A stretch of DNA of 64,000 nt from Haematobia irritans (GCF_050003625.1 NC_134398.1:197415700-197479699), one strand, 5' to 3'. Positions 1 through 12,121 are shown, counted from the stretch's first letter. The notes: generated by a model from the letters alone, not told the origin. Numbers and translations: made by a program.

Positions 1-668
1 CCACGTACCAAATTTCAACTGAATCAGATGAATTTTGGTCTTCCAAGAGGCTCCGGAGGTCAAATCTGGTGATCGGTTTATATGGGGGCTATATATAATT
101 ATGGACCGATGTGGACCAATTTTTGCATGGTTGTTAGAGACCATATACTAACAGCATGTACCAAATTTCAGCCGGATCGGATGAAATTTGCTTCTCTTAG
201 AGGCCTCGCAAGCCAAATCGGGGGATCGTTTTATATGGGGGATATGTATAATTATTGACCGATGTGAACCAATTTTTGCATGGTTATTGGAGACCATATA
301 TTAACATCATCTACCAAATTTCAGCCGGATCGGATGAAATTTGCTTCTCTTAGAGGCTTCGCAAGCCAAATTTGGGGGTCCGTTTATATGAGGGCTATAC
401 TTAAAAGTAGACCGATATGGCCCATTTGCAATACCATCTGACCTACATCAATAACAACTACTTGTGCCAAGTTTCAAGTCGATAGCTTGTTTCGTTCGGA
501 AGTTAGCGTGATTTCAACAGACGGACGGACGGACATGCTCAGATCGACTCAGAATTTCACCACGACCCAGAATATATATACTTTGTGGGGTCTTAGAGCA
601 ATATTTCGATGTGTTACAAACGGAATGACAAAGTTAATATACCCCCATCCTATGGTGGAGGGTATAAA
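1..668 (-). mobile_element. HINE-A (DINE-1-like), cut by window edge
   Basis: This is the 5' part of a Helentron-like non-autonomous element read on the minus strand. The right end carries the family 5' tip, CCTATGGTGGAGGGTATAAAA. Inside it is the diagnostic block CAGACGGACGGACGG with a cgatgtgttacaaacggaat motif, which corresponds to the head of Drosophila INE-1/DINE-1. Positions 1-400 hold diverged core repeats. The 3' hairpin end lies beyond the window. No protein is encoded. Confidence 0.75.
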
Positions 669-790
669 AATATAAAATCCAAAATGAGTTTAGACTTCCA
701 TAAAATGTCTAGAATTAAAATTTAAATTGGCTAATACTTTTGGATGGAGCATATGGGACATATTTAAACCATTTTTATGCAATTTTGCAA
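669..790 (-). mobile_element. HINE-B fragment, inverted relative to next piece
   Basis: A short stretch resembling the minus-strand HINE-B segment at 11090-11180 (tagacttc, a 'ggctaatgc'-like motif, gggacatatttaaa). It meets plus-oriented B repeats near 790, so an inversion or nested truncation is fixed here. Confidence 0.45.
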
Positions 791-1604
791 AAGAGGCATA
801 GAAACGCCCTTGTGTATGGCAAAAATCGGTTCAGATTTAAATATAGCTTTTGCCCGATAATCACTTATATGGCCCCAGAAGCCAGAGTTTTACCCTAATT
901 TGGTTGAAATTTTGCACTAGGCGTTCAATTTATAGTGTAGTACAGTGTGCCAAATTTGATAGAAATCGGTTCAGATTTAGATATAGTCCCCATATATTTA
1001 TTTCGCCCGATTTACACTCATTTGACCACAGAAGCCAAAGTTGTACTCCGATTTACATGAAATTTTGTACAGGAAGTAGAATTAAGGTTCTGGACATGCA
1101 TGCCAATTTTGGTTGAAATAAGTTCGGATTTAGATATAGCTCTCATATATGGGCCCAGATTGAAGAATTTCAGCTTGCTTTGCCTTTAATTTTGCACAAG
1201 AAGTTCAATTGTTAGTGTCGTAAAGTGTGGCGAATTTGATTTAAATCGATTCAGATTTAGATATAGCTCCGATATCTACTAATATGGCCCCAGAAGTTTA
1301 GCCTGATTTGCTTAAATTTTACTCAAGGAATGCAATTAATAGTGTAGTAAAGTGTGCCAAAGTTGGTTAAAATCCGTTCAGATTTAGATATAGCTGCCAT
1401 CCCATTTACACCCATATGACAACAGAGGTAAAATGTGTGATCCTATTTACGTGAAATTTTGCACAAGAAGTAGAATTAACATAGTTATTTGGTTGAAATC
1501 GGTTCAGATTTGGATATAGCTGTCATATATATGTTTTTCTGATTTCGTTAAAAAAGGTCAAAATACCAAAATTTTCCTTGTAAAATAGCCACTGCTTGTA
1601 AATA
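791..1604 (+). mobile_element. HINE-B core repeats, truncated
   Basis: Tandem B-type core units in plus orientation, each with aaatcggttcagatttagat, a 'tatagctcccatatat'-like block and a cgcccgattt block. The stretch ends in the conserved B tail segment around 1560-1600 (compare 22880-22940), after which another HINE head begins. Neither terminus is present. Confidence 0.65.
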
Positions 1605-1785
1605 TAATAAGGGTATAATAAGTTTGTGCATTTGTATGTAACGCCAAGAAGGAAAAGTCGGAGACCCATCGTTTAGTATACCGATCGTCTTCGAATTAAA
1701 TTCTGAGTCGATTTAGCGATGTCCGTCTGTCTGTCCGTCTGTTCATGTATTTTTGTGTGCAAAGTACTGGTCGCAGTTTAGTTCC

Positions 1786-2443
1786 GATCATCCTCAAATT
1801 TGGCATAGGGTCGTTTTTTGGGACAAAGACAATCGCTATTGATTTTGGAAAAAATCGGTTCAGATTTAGATATAGCTGCCTTATATATTTATTCACGATC
1901 TGATCATAATTGGCGTGTTTATCAATCGATATTCTTAAAATTCCGTACATCCGAAGATTTTATCAGTCTCGCAAAACTTGAAAAATATCGGCCAAATCGG
2001 CTCAGATTTAGATATAGCTCTCATATATATCTTTCGTCCGATTTTCACTTATATGGCCTCAAATGCCAGAGTTTTGCCGTGTTTTGCTTCAAATTTTGCG
2101 CAAGAGGTAAGTTTGATCATCCTCAAATTTGGCATAGGGTCGTTTTTTGGGACAAAGACAATCGCTATTGATTTTGGAAAAAATCGGTTCAGATTTAGAT
2201 ATAGCTGCCATATATATTTATCCACGATCTGATCATAATTGGCGTGTTTATCAATCGATATTCTTCAAATTCCGTACATCCGAAGATTTTATGAGTCTCG
2301 AAAAACTTGAAAAATATCGGCCAAATCGGCTCAGATTTAGATATAGCTCTCATATATATCTTTCGTCCGATTTGAACTTATATAGCCTCATAAGCCAGAG
2401 TTTTGCCGTGTTTTGCTTCAAATTTTGCGCAAGATGTAAGTTT
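1786..2443. repeat. 329-bp tandem duplication x2
   Basis: The segment starting gatcatcctcaaatttggc at 1786 recurs at 2115 with few differences, giving two head-to-tail copies of 329 bp. It arose inside the HINE-B2 element and explains the two overlapping open frames in this stretch, which share long identical peptides. Confidence 0.85.
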
Positions 2444-2732
2444 AATGGTATCGTTATGAGTGCCAAATTTGGTTAAAATCGGTGCAGATTTAGATATAAC
2501 TCCCAAGTATATCTTTCGTCCGATTTCAACTTATATGGCCTCAAATGTCAGAGTTTCGCCGCGATTTACCGATACTATTAAGTTTAATAGTATCGGTAAG
2601 TGTACCAAATTTGGTTGAAATCGGTGCAGATTTAGATATAGCTCCCATATATATCTTTCGCCCGATTTGTACCTATATGGCCTCAAAAGCCAGAGTTTTG
2701 CCCTGACTTGCTTCAAAGTTTGCACAAGGGGT

Positions 2733-3080
2733 AGGATAGGTTAGGTTATGTGGCAGCCCGAGGTATCAGGCTCACTTAGACTATTCAGTCCATTGTGATA
2801 CCACAGTGGTGAACTTCTCTCTTATCGCTGAGTGCTGCCCGATTCCATGTTAAGCTCAATGACAAGGGACCTCCTTTTTATAGCCGAGTCCGAACGGCGT
2901 TCCACATTCCAGTGAAACCACTTAGAGAAGCTTTGAAACCCTCAGAAATGTCACCAGCATTACTGAGGTGGGATAATCCACCGCTGAAAAACTTTTTGGT
3001 GTTCGGTCGTAGCAGGAATCGAACCCACGACCTTGTGTATGCAAGGCGGGCATGCTAACCATTGCACCACGGTGGCTCCC
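2733..3080 (-). mobile_element. tRNA-derived SINE with target duplication
   Basis: The head is at the right on the minus strand. It has an A box (TGGTGCAATGGTTAGC, complement of 3054-3069) and a B box (GGTTCGATTCC, complement of 3015-3025), the internal Pol III promoter of a tRNA-derived SINE. The tail at the left is a short (CCTAA)n run. Flanking 11-mers at 2722-2732 and 3081-3091 match at 10 of 11 positions and are the target-site duplication. It sits inside HINE-B2. Confidence 0.85.
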
Positions 3081-3735
3081 GCACAAGTGGTATGTTTAAT
3101 GATACCTTTATGTGTGGCAAATTTGGTTGAAATCGGTTCAGATTTAGATATAGCTCCCATATATATCTTTCGTCCGATTTACACTCACATGACCGCGGGG
3201 GCCAAAGTTATACTCTTATTTACATGAAATTTTGTACAGATAGCAGAATTATTATTGTAACTATGCATGTCAAATTTAGTCAAAATCATATTATATATTC
3301 ATATTATATAGACTATTTTATATTTTAGACCCATATTCAATGGAATTTTGCTCCAGATAACAGAATTATTATTCTAACTATGCATGTCAAATTTAGTCAT
3401 AATCGGTTCATATTATATATAGCTCCCATATATACGTACACCAGAGTTGGGGAATTATGGTAGACTGTTTCATATTTTAGACCTATTTTCAATGGAATTT
3501 TCCTCCAATTAACTGGAAAGAGCGTTAGCCGATTTAAATTTTAATTCTAGAGATTTTGTAGAAGTACAAAAAATTGTCTCCATTATAAGTATTTGAATCT
3601 GGAAATACAAACCTTTATATAGCTCCCAGAAAATTTGAAGTAGTTGAGATGGTATCACAAATGTTGGTATACATAGTGGTGAAGGGTATAACATAGTCGG
3701 CCCCGATCGACTTTAGACATTACTTACTTGTTTTT

Positions 3736-3949
3736 AACTAACACCCCAGGCGATTAGCCAACCAAAATTTAAAGTCTATACATTTTGTAGAACTCTAACT
3801 AATTTTGTCCAGATCGTATGAAATTTAAATAGATGTATATGCCCCCAACACATTGGACGGATTTGATATGCAATCGAAAATGTGGATCATAGAGTGGTGC
3901 AGTGTATAATATAGTCGGCCCCGCTCGACTTCAGACTTTCGTTACTTGT
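3736..3949 (+). mobile_element. HINE-B 3' end fragment
   Basis: Ends in tatagtcggccccgctcgac and ..tcgttacttg, the B-type 3' hairpin terminus, preceded by the cccccaacacattggacgg block seen in other B copies. It abuts the 3' end of the preceding HINE, so two HINE tails lie in tandem. Confidence 0.7.
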
Positions 3950-4319
3950 TTTTTTATAATTTTTTCTTGCATTGTTTTCAAATTTCCTTTGCTACCCACT
4001 CCATTATTCATATATGAATGACAAACAAGCGTTAAACTTAAACCGCTGGCGTGTGCTGGTCTTGTTAAATCAACAACAGCGTACGATGCAAAACAGAAAC
4101 TTGTTTGAACTCATGTCAATTATAAAATTTGAACTCTATAATTACGTGGCCGTCAATATCTTGTTAGCATCTAAAATTCTGTGAAAACTTTCAATTGCAC
4201 GCTTATCCAGGTATATTCAGACATATAAAATGTTGACACCCAATTGCAAAGGCTAAATGGGATGTGGAGTCGGAAATAGAGAACATACCTGTGGTTACGT
4301 CTATGCGAAAAATTTAAAT
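3950..4319. other. no recognised feature
   Basis: AT-rich DNA with one 70-codon open frame (3972-4184) that shows no family motif. Nothing recognisable. Confidence 0.5.
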
Positions 4320-5135
4320 ATACACACAAAAAAATAAAATATGAATTTGTACATAAATTTGTACATTTTTATAAATTTATGGAATTTTTCATAAAAAATG
4401 TGTACACTTACATAATATATTGTTTTCATAAATACTTGTTATGAAATTATGAATTTTTTAATAATATGTATAGACGGTTTCATAAAATTAATGAAATTTT
4501 ACTTAATATATCAAAAATACTGGTTTTCTCTTAGCGTGAGAGAGCCACAACATAGAGTTACTCTCATATGTATACAATACAATCATATAATACGAGACAA
4601 AAACCGAAACGTAACGTTTTGAAGGCAACACGTGATTTTGTTGTGTTTGAGTTTTTCAGTACAGTTTTAGTCGCCGTCGCGATTCGAAGATTTTTTATTG
4701 CTTTAGAAAAAATTGAAGAAAAAACAATATTAACTGGAGGCGTTGGTGCTCATGTTTATTAATAATATAAAATATTATAAAACTATGTTCTTTGCTGGCT
4801 GGATTTTAATGCGGGTTTTAATAAATTGGTTCATACATTTTGACCAATTATGCAGGCATTAACAATCAGGGGAAAAAATTTAAGAGAAAAGTTACATATA
4901 ATGCATGACGTTTTTAGTATATAATATGTAAAAGTACATATTTTTCAATGACAAAAATATGTATACTTCGTTTATAATATTAAAAATTACATTCATATTA
5001 TCTACACATTCATAGTCAATGAAAACCTGTATTTTTTATTTTATGAATTGTTTTCATATAATTTATGAATCCCGTGTTTGGAAAATTTTTGTGAACACTA
5101 TTCATAAAATAAATGTATTATTTTTTTGTGTGTAT
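4320..5135. mobile_element. AT-rich MITE with 18-bp perfect TIRs
   Basis: The left end ATACACACAAAAAAATAA (4320-4337) is matched perfectly by its reverse complement at 5118-5135. The interior is rich in cataaat/atttatg inverted motifs, with an unrelated 64-codon frame that I do not believe. No convincing target duplication was found, so the superfamily is undecided. Confidence 0.65.
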
Positions 5136-5869
5136 GATAGTAAGGTTTCATTTAATCCTATACGTGTTGTATAGATGATCAAATTAGCTTCTCTTAAATT
5201 TAAATATAAAGAAAATGTAATTACAAAATATAATACTGAAATATGTGATCAGAAGCAATGAATTTTACATGAGCTTATCATAGAACATTAGAAATATATT
5301 AAGCGTACGTAGTATTGATTTTATTTTCATTCTTCAGATGTAAAACTATTTCAGATACAATTTATATGAAAACTAAAAAACAAAAATAAAGAAATAAATT
5401 GAAAATAATATTTTTTTTTCTATTTATAGTTCGTTAACCAAGAACGGAAAAGTTCACATCTGCTTAACATTCAAAAAATTAAAAGTTACATAAAGTTAAG
5501 GTTCTTTATTTTTCCCGAATATCAGTTTTTGATTTACATAAAAAGCAACGACTGAATTACAACTTCTTGTTTGCTGGTATGTGCCGAATTTCAATAAGAA
5601 ATAGTTTCAGTTGTATTATCAATATACGTGGTCGGTCCTGTCCAACTTTAGACTTTCCGAACCAATTGTACCCACCATCATAGGATAGAAGAAATATCAA
5701 CTTTGTGCTTCTCTTTGTAGCATATAAAAATACTGGTATGTTCGTCTGTACATCAGTTTAAATCATGCAAACTTTCGAACGTATTAAGATTTCTGGTTCA
5801 AACTGGGAACAAAGATTGACATTCCTATAGGAACATATATACACGGTGTCTGATATAACATATATTGTA
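5136..5869. other. AT-rich, decayed HINE scraps
   Basis: 5255-5300 weakly matches the dispersed repeat at 33418-33465. 5590-5700 contains a decayed HINE junction (ggtcggtcctgtccaacttt, tacccaccatcatagg). The rest shows nothing recognisable. Confidence 0.4.
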
Positions 5870-6195
5870 CCCAAAATGTTGTCGAAAAAATGCTAAATCC
5901 AATCAGAAAAAATTGTGAATTTTTGAAAATATTTGAGGTGAAACGTTTCCGACAAGCGTTAGAATCCATTAAAGTTTATAAAAATTATTTATTTGACAAA
6001 ATATCACAGTTTTTTTTTATTTACATCCAAAACATTGAATTCGGATCACACATAAAGAAGTGATGCGAATTTAGTGCAACGGCTGTTGAAATGGAGGACT
6101 TCCGTCCTATGACACCACTTCCAGATCCAAAAAGAACATTTTCATTACTTTTTGGCAACGCTTTTTTTGCTGGGTTGTTTTTATTTTATTTGGCT
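5870..6195. repeat. dispersed repeat (family F5), unoccupied copy
   Basis: Aligns with 35740-35821 plus 37076-37340, where the same sequence is interrupted by a DD37E transposon. Shared landmarks are gtcgaaaaaatgctaaatcc, gaagtgatgc and ggacttccgtcctatgac. Weaker copies lie at 33357-33545 and 52480-52590. No coding frame or terminal repeat is visible, so the class is unknown. Confidence 0.6.
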
Positions 6196-6437
6196 GCAAA
6201 ACCACAAGCGACTAAATGTTAATAAATATTTCGAAAAAACAATACCAGATGTGATCGGAAAAGAAAAGTCCAGAGCTAAATATAAATCTAAACCGATTTC
6301 AACCAAATTTAGCAAGCATTGGTAGAATGTCAATTCTACTCACTGTGCAAAATTTCACGTAAATCGGTAGTAAACTTTGGCCTCTGTGATCATATGAGTC
6401 TAAATAGGGCGAAAGATATATATGAGAACTATGTCTA

Positions 6438-6762
6438 GGTTAGGTTAGGTTAGGTTATGTGGCAGCCCGATGTATCAGGCTCACTTAGACTATTCAGTCC
6501 ATTGTGATACCACAGTGGTGAACTTCTCTCTTATCACTGAGTGCTGCCCGATTCCATGTTAAGCTTAATGACAAGGAACCTCCTTTTTATAGCCGAGTCC
6601 GAACGGCGTTCCACATTGCAGTGAAACCACTTAGAGAAGTTTTGAAACCCTTAGAAATGTCACCAGCATTACTGAGGTGGGATAATCCAGCGCTGAAAAA
6701 CTTTTTGGTGTTCGGTCGTAGCAGGAATCGAACTACGACCGAACACCAAAAAGAGAAGAAAA
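6438..6762 (-). mobile_element. SINE with snap-back head
   Basis: Same SINE family as 2733-3080, with a longer TTAGG-like tail at the left. The target duplications 6424-6437 and 6763-6776 differ at one base. The tRNA-like head beyond the B box is absent and is replaced by an inverted copy of internal sequence. Because this lies inside the duplication, the rearrangement is best placed at or before insertion. Confidence 0.8.
6701..6753. repeat. 21-bp perfect inverted repeat in SINE head
   Basis: 6701-6721 and 6733-6753 are exact reverse complements around an 11-base loop. The right arm is not part of the normal SINE and copies the left arm backwards. Confidence 0.9.
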
Positions 6763-7081
6763 GAGAACTATATCTAAATCTGAACCGATTTCAACCAAAC
6801 TTAACATGTATTGGTAGAATGTCAATTCTATTCCTTGTGCAAAATTTCACGTAAATCAGTGTTAAACTTTGGCCTCTGTGGTCACATGAGTCTAAATCGG
6901 GCGAAAAATATATATGAGAACTGTATCTAAATCTGAACCGATTTCAACTAAATTTGCCAAAATTGACGACACTATAAATTGAACTCCTTGTACAAAATTG
7001 TGAGCAAATCAGGGTAAAACTCTGGCTTCTGGGACCATATAAGTACATATCGGAACTTGAAGAAGATCGGTTGATAAACAC

Positions 7082-7564
7082 TAAATTTCACTCACGCACA
7101 TTCACAAAGAAAAATGTTTATTCACGCACGATACGTGTAGTAGCCAACCACACTCACGCACATTCACGAAATGAAAAACTGTACTCACGCATGCTCACGC
7201 ACGAACTACTTTTAAAGTCTCACACTCACGCACGATTCACGACAATTCACGAAAAATTCACGAGACTCACGACATTTTCCAACCGGGAGTGAGCAAAGGT
7301 AACGAAATTAAAAATGGAATATAGTTCGACAGCTAAATTAATTTCAGTTAACATACGAGTATGAATTAAATCTTGATTTTTTCGTGAGAGTGATTTTGCA
7401 GAAACTTCATTCACGCACATTCACGAACCGATTTTATTTCTCACGCACGACATATTTCTTTTAGTCCCATTCACGAGAGATACTTTGGATTTTACTCACG
7501 ACTCACGTGACTAAAACGTGAATCACGCGTGTCACGAACATTTCGTGTCACGCGCACACCTCTA
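7082..7564. mobile_element. hAT-like MITE rich in TCACGCAC repeats
   Basis: Dense short repeats of the type actcacgcac and ttcacga. The right end is gcgcacacctcta. Flanking octamers ataaacac (7074-7081) and ataaatac (7565-7572) match at 7 of 8 positions, as expected for an hAT target duplication. Host HINE-B2 sequence resumes directly afterwards. The left terminal repeat is deleted, and no transposase is present. Confidence 0.65.
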
Positions 7565-9235
7565 ATAAATACGCCAATTATGACCAGATCAGCGATAAAT
7601 ATATATGGCAACTATATCAAAATCTGAATCGATTTTTCCAAAATCAATAGCGATTGTCTTTGTCCCGAAAAAAGACCCTGTGTCAAATTTGAAGACGATC
7701 GGACATAAACTGCGACCTATACTTTGCACACAAAAATATATGAACACACAGACAGACGGGCAGACAGACTGACATAGCTAAATCGACTCAGAATTCAATT
7801 CTAAGATGTTCGGTATACTAAACGATGAGTCTCTGATTTTTCCTTCTTGGCGTTACAAACAAATGCTCAAACTTATTATACCCCATACCACAGTAGTGGT
7901 GAAAGGTATAATGAGTTTGAACAAAAGTCATTGAAATTTCATAAAGGGTGATACGGTCAAAATTTGGTCAATATAAACTTGACGTATTTCTTTCAATTTT
8001 GCATTTAAAAAACTCCCCTGAACACCCCACATTTTGACGGTGTGTGTGTGTAGAATGTTGCTACTATTTTGATTTTGGAAGTCACTCTTCAGTTGTCAAA
8101 ATGCCGTCCAAACAAGAAGAGCAGCGTATCAAAATTTTGCTCGCGCGTCGCGAAAATCCGAGCTACTCACACGCAAATCTGGCAAAATCGCTAAAAGTTG
8201 TCAAATCAACCGTTACAAATGTAATTAAAGTGTTTGGGGAACGTTTGTCGACAGCCAGGAAGTCTGGATCGGGGGGAAATCGAAAACCGGAAGCCGCTGA
8301 GACGACAAAGAGAGTTGCCGGTAGTTTCAAGCGAAACCATAACATCTTTCTCCAAGATGCCGCAAATAAGCTGGGTGTATCGTCTACAACCGTGCATCGA
8401 GCCAAAAAAACGAGCCGGACTATCGACTTACAAGAAGGTAGTGACTCCAAATCGCGATGATAAACAAAATACGACGGCCAAAGCGCGATCACGGAGGCTG
8501 TACACGACGATGCTGACGAAGTTTGACTGCGTGGTAATGGACGACGAAACCTACGTCAAAGCCGACTACAAGCAGCTTCCGGGACAGGAGTTTTATACGG
8601 CAAAAGGAAGGGGAAAGGTAGCAGATATTTTCAAGCACATAAAACTGTCAAAGTTCGCAAAGAAATATCTGGTTTGGCAAGCCATCTGTACCTGTAGCTT
8701 GAAAAGCAGCATTTTCATAGCTTCCGGGACTGTCAACCAAGAAATTTACGTGAAAGAGTGTTTGAATAAACGTCTGCTGCCTTTTCTGAAGAAACACGGC
8801 TTTTCCGTACTGTTTTGGCCGGATTTGGCATCTTGCCATTACGGTAAAAAGGCCATGGAGTGGTACACCGCCAACAACGTGCAGGTGGTTCCCAAGGACA
8901 AGAACCCTCCCAACACGCCAGAGCTCCGCCCAATTGAGAAATACTGGGCTATTGTCAAGCGGAACCTAAAGAAGACAAAAAAAAACAAGTATATACGGCC
9001 GTAAGTTCGGCCAGGCCGAAGCTTATGTACCCTCCATCATGGATTGCGTAGAAACTTCTTCTAAACACTGCCATCCACAATCGAATTACTTAACTTGCGG
9101 TAACGCTTGCCGATGGCAAGGTATCTTAAAACCTCCTAACACCATCTTCTAAATTGTATGTAAGTCCATACGTGGTATATATTAAATCAAAAAAGATCGA
9201 TGCAATACGTATATAATTCAATTTGACAAAGTAGA

Positions 9236-9690
9236 CATAAAATTTTGACAAAATTTTCTACAGAAATAAAATTTTAACAAAATTTTCTATAGAAATAAAA
9301 TTTTCAAAAAATTTTCTATAGAAATAAAAATGTTGACAAAATTTTCTATAGAAAGAAAATGTTGACAAACATTTCTACAGAAATAAAATTTTAACAAAAT
9401 ATTCTATAGAAATAAACTTTTGACAAAATATTCTATAGAAATAAAATCTTGGTAGATTATTTTTGGCTCGAGTGGCAACCATGATTATGAACCGAATACA
9501 ATTTGAACAAAATTTTCTATAGAAATAAAATTTTGACAAAATTTTCTATAGAAAACAAAAAATTTGACAATGATTAAAATTTTATTATGAACCGAATACA
9601 ATTTTAACAAAATTTTCTCTAGAAATAAAATTTTGACAAAATTTTCTATGGAAATAAAATTTTGAAAAAATTTCTATAGAAATAAAATTT
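9236..9690. repeat. 29-bp minisatellite inside HINE-A
   Basis: Imperfect copies of a 29-bp unit containing aaaattttgacaaaatttt and ctatagaaat. The same unit occurs in the other A elements (44098-44282, 45668-45915, 46358-46400, 49524-49556) and in the large arrays at 28010-30945. Confidence 0.8.
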
Positions 9691-10024
9691 TGGTAGATTA
9701 TTTTTGGCTCTAGTGGCAACCATGATTATGAACCGATATGGACCAATTTTTGTGTGATTGGACCAATTTTGGTATGGTTGTTAGCGACCATATACTAACA
9801 CCACGTTCCTAATTTGAACCGGATCGGATGAATTTTGCTCCTCCAAGAGGCTCCGGAGGTCAAATCTGGAGAACGTTTTATATGGGGGCTATATATAATT
9901 ATGAACCGATATGAACCAATTCTGGCACGGTTGTTAAAAATCATATACTAACACCATGTTCATAATTACAACCGGATTGGATGAAATTTGCTTCTCTTGG
10001 AGACTTCGCAAGCCAAATCTGGGG

Positions 10025-10640
10025 ATCGGTTTATATGGGGGCTATATATAATTATGAACCGATGTGGACCAATTTTTGCATGGTTGTTAGAGACCATATA
10101 CCAATATCATGTACCAAATTTCAGGCTGATCGGATGAAATTTGCTTCTCTTTGAGGCTCCGCAACCCAAATCTGAGGATCGGTTTATATGGGCGCTATAT
10201 ATAATTATGGACCGATGTGGACTAATTTTTGCACGGTTGTTAGAGACCATATACCAATACCAAGTACCAAATTTAAGCCGGATCGGATGCAATTTGCTTC
10301 TTTTCGAGGCTTCGCAAGCCAAATCTGGAAATCGGTTTATATGGGGTCTATATATAATTATGGACCGATGTGGACCAATTTTTGCAAGGTTGTTAGAGAC
10401 CATATACCAACATCATGTACCAAATTTCAGCCGGATCGGATGAAATTTGCTTCTCTTTGAGGCTCCGCAAGCCAAATCTGGGGATCGGTTTATATGGGGG
10501 CTATATATAATTATGGACCGATGTGGACCAATTTTTGCATGATTGTTAGACACCATATACCAACACCATGTACCAAATTTCAGCCGGATCGGATGAAATA
10601 TGCTTCTGTTAGAGGCTCCACAAGCCAAATCTGAGGGTCC
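10025..10640. repeat. 153-bp HINE-A core tandem repeats
   Basis: The landmark atcggtttatatggg recurs at 10025, 10178, 10331 and 10484, exactly 153 bp apart each time. Because 153 is 51 codons, any open frame in one unit runs on into the next. This gives repetitive peptides on both strands that are not genes. Confidence 0.9.
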
Positions 10641-10930
10641 CTTTATATGGGGGCTATACGTAAAAGTGGACCGATATGGCCCATTTTCAATACCATCCGA
10701 CCTACATCGATAACAACTACTTGTGCGAAGTTTCAAGTCGATAGCTTGTTTCGTTCGGAAGTTAGCGTGATTTCAACAGACGGACGGACGGACGGACATG
10801 CTTAGATCGACTCAGAATTTCACCACGACCCAGAATATATATACTTTATGGGGTCTTAGAGCAATATTTCGATGTGTTACAAACGGAATGACAAAGTTAA
10901 TATACCCCCATCCTATGATGGAGGGTATAA

Positions 10931-12121
10931 AAACAAGTAATGAAAGTCTAAAGTCGGGCGGGGCCGACTATATTATACCCTGCACCACTTTGTATATCTA
11001 AATTTTCGATACCATATCACATTCGTCAAATGTGTTTGGGGCTATATATAATGGTTTGTTAAATATCACTTGATCTGGACAGAATTTGATAGACTTCTAC
11101 AAAAACTATAGACTCAAATTTTAAGTCGGCTAATGCACTAGGGTGGAACACAATGTTAGTAAAAAATATGGGAAACATTTAAATCTGAAGCAACTTTAAG
11201 GAAACTTCGCAAAAGTTTATTTATGATTTATCGCTCGATATATATGTATTAGAAGTTTAGGAAAATTAGAGTCATTTTTACATCTTTTCGACTAAGCAGT
11301 GACGATTTTACAAGGAAAATTTTGGTATTTTGACCATTTTTGTCGAAATCAGAAAAACATATATATGGGAGCTATATCTAAATCTGAACCGATTTCAACC
11401 AAATTTGGCATGCATAGCTACAATGCTAATTCTACTCCCTGTGCAAAATTTCAACTAAATCGGAGTTAAAAATTGGCCTCTGTGGTCGTATGAGTGTAAA
11501 TCGGGCGAAAGCTATATATGGGAGATATATCTAAATTTGAACCGATTTAAACCAAATTTGGCACGCATAGCTACAATGCTAATTCTACTCCCTGTGCAAA
11601 ATTTCAATTAAATCGGAGTAAAATTTTGGCCACTGTGGTCATATGAGTGTAAATCGGGCGAACGATATATGGGAGCTATATATAAATCTGAACCGATTTC
11701 AATCAAATTTTGCACACTTGACTATACGACTAAGTGTTATGTTTGTACAAAATTTCAAGCAAATCGGTATAAAACTCTGGCTGCTGGGTCCATATTAGTG
11801 CATATCGGGCGAAAGATATATATGGGAGCTATATCTAAATCTGAAACGGTTTCTTCCAAAATCAATAGGGTTCTATTCTGACCCAAATTAGGAACATGTG
11901 CCAAATTTGAAGGCGATTGGACTTAAATTGCGACCTAGACTTTGATCACAAAAATGTGTTCACAGACATACGGACAGACGGACATGGTTGTATCGACTCA
12001 GGGACCCACCCTGAGCATTATTGCCAAAGACACCATGTGTCTATCTCGTCTCCTTCTGGGTGTTACAAACATATGCACTAACTTATAATACCCTGTTCCA
12101 CAGTGTGGCGCAGGGTATAAA
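10931..12121 (-). mobile_element. HINE-B1, full length, next to HINE-A
   Basis: The 3' end at left is caagtaatgaaagtctaaag with the hairpin agtcgggcggggccgact. The 5' end at right is ctgttccacagtgtggcgca followed by gggtata. Three or more core units lie between. It abuts HINE-A at an AAAA run with no intervening host sequence. Confidence 0.85.

Larger units (their letters stand above)
1605..3731 (+). mobile_element. HINE-B2, nearly full length, with nested SINE
   Basis: The 5' side starts agggtataataagtttgtg and carries cgatgtccgtctgtctgtcc. The 3' side ends in the hairpin agtcggccccgatcgact followed by ..cattacttacttg. These are the HINE hallmarks: a TATACCC-type head, a 3' hairpin and a T-rich terminal flank. 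The interior contains core repeats, a 329-bp tandem duplication and a SINE. There is no coding capacity. Confidence 0.75.
6253..7909 (-). mobile_element. HINE-B2 carrying a SINE and an hAT-like MITE
   Basis: Minus-oriented B core units (atctgaaccgatttcaacc and similar) lead to the B2 head at the right end: the gacagacgggcagacagac block, ccttcttggcgttacaaac, and a terminal ccacagtagtggtgaaaggt. The element is split by the SINE at 6438-6762 and the MITE at 7082-7564. The 3' hairpin end is missing. Confidence 0.7.
8984..10930 (-). mobile_element. HINE-A, full length
   Basis: The left end is the 3' terminus on the minus strand: caagtatatacggccg with the hairpin ttcggccaggccgaa. A sub-terminal taccctccatcatgg-like motif mirrors the 5' tip. 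In order come a 29-bp minisatellite (9236-9690), 153-bp core repeats, the (ACGG)n/INE-1-like block near 10780, and the 5' tip ggagggtata at the right. It is inserted in the DD37E transposase gene and abuts HINE-B1. Confidence 0.85.

Noticed and set aside
3015..3069. tRNA gene
   Set aside because: A and B boxes are present, but the region is the head of a SINE found at several sites with target duplications and does not form a complete tRNA.
6433..6455. Telomere sequence from the TTAGG-like run
   Set aside because: Only a few units, always at SINE tails and in mid-chromosome repeat context. Flies do not use TTAGG telomeres.
10025..10640. CRISPR-like array
   Set aside because: The 153-bp units are contiguous with no unique spacers, in an insect-type genome. 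They are HINE core repeats.
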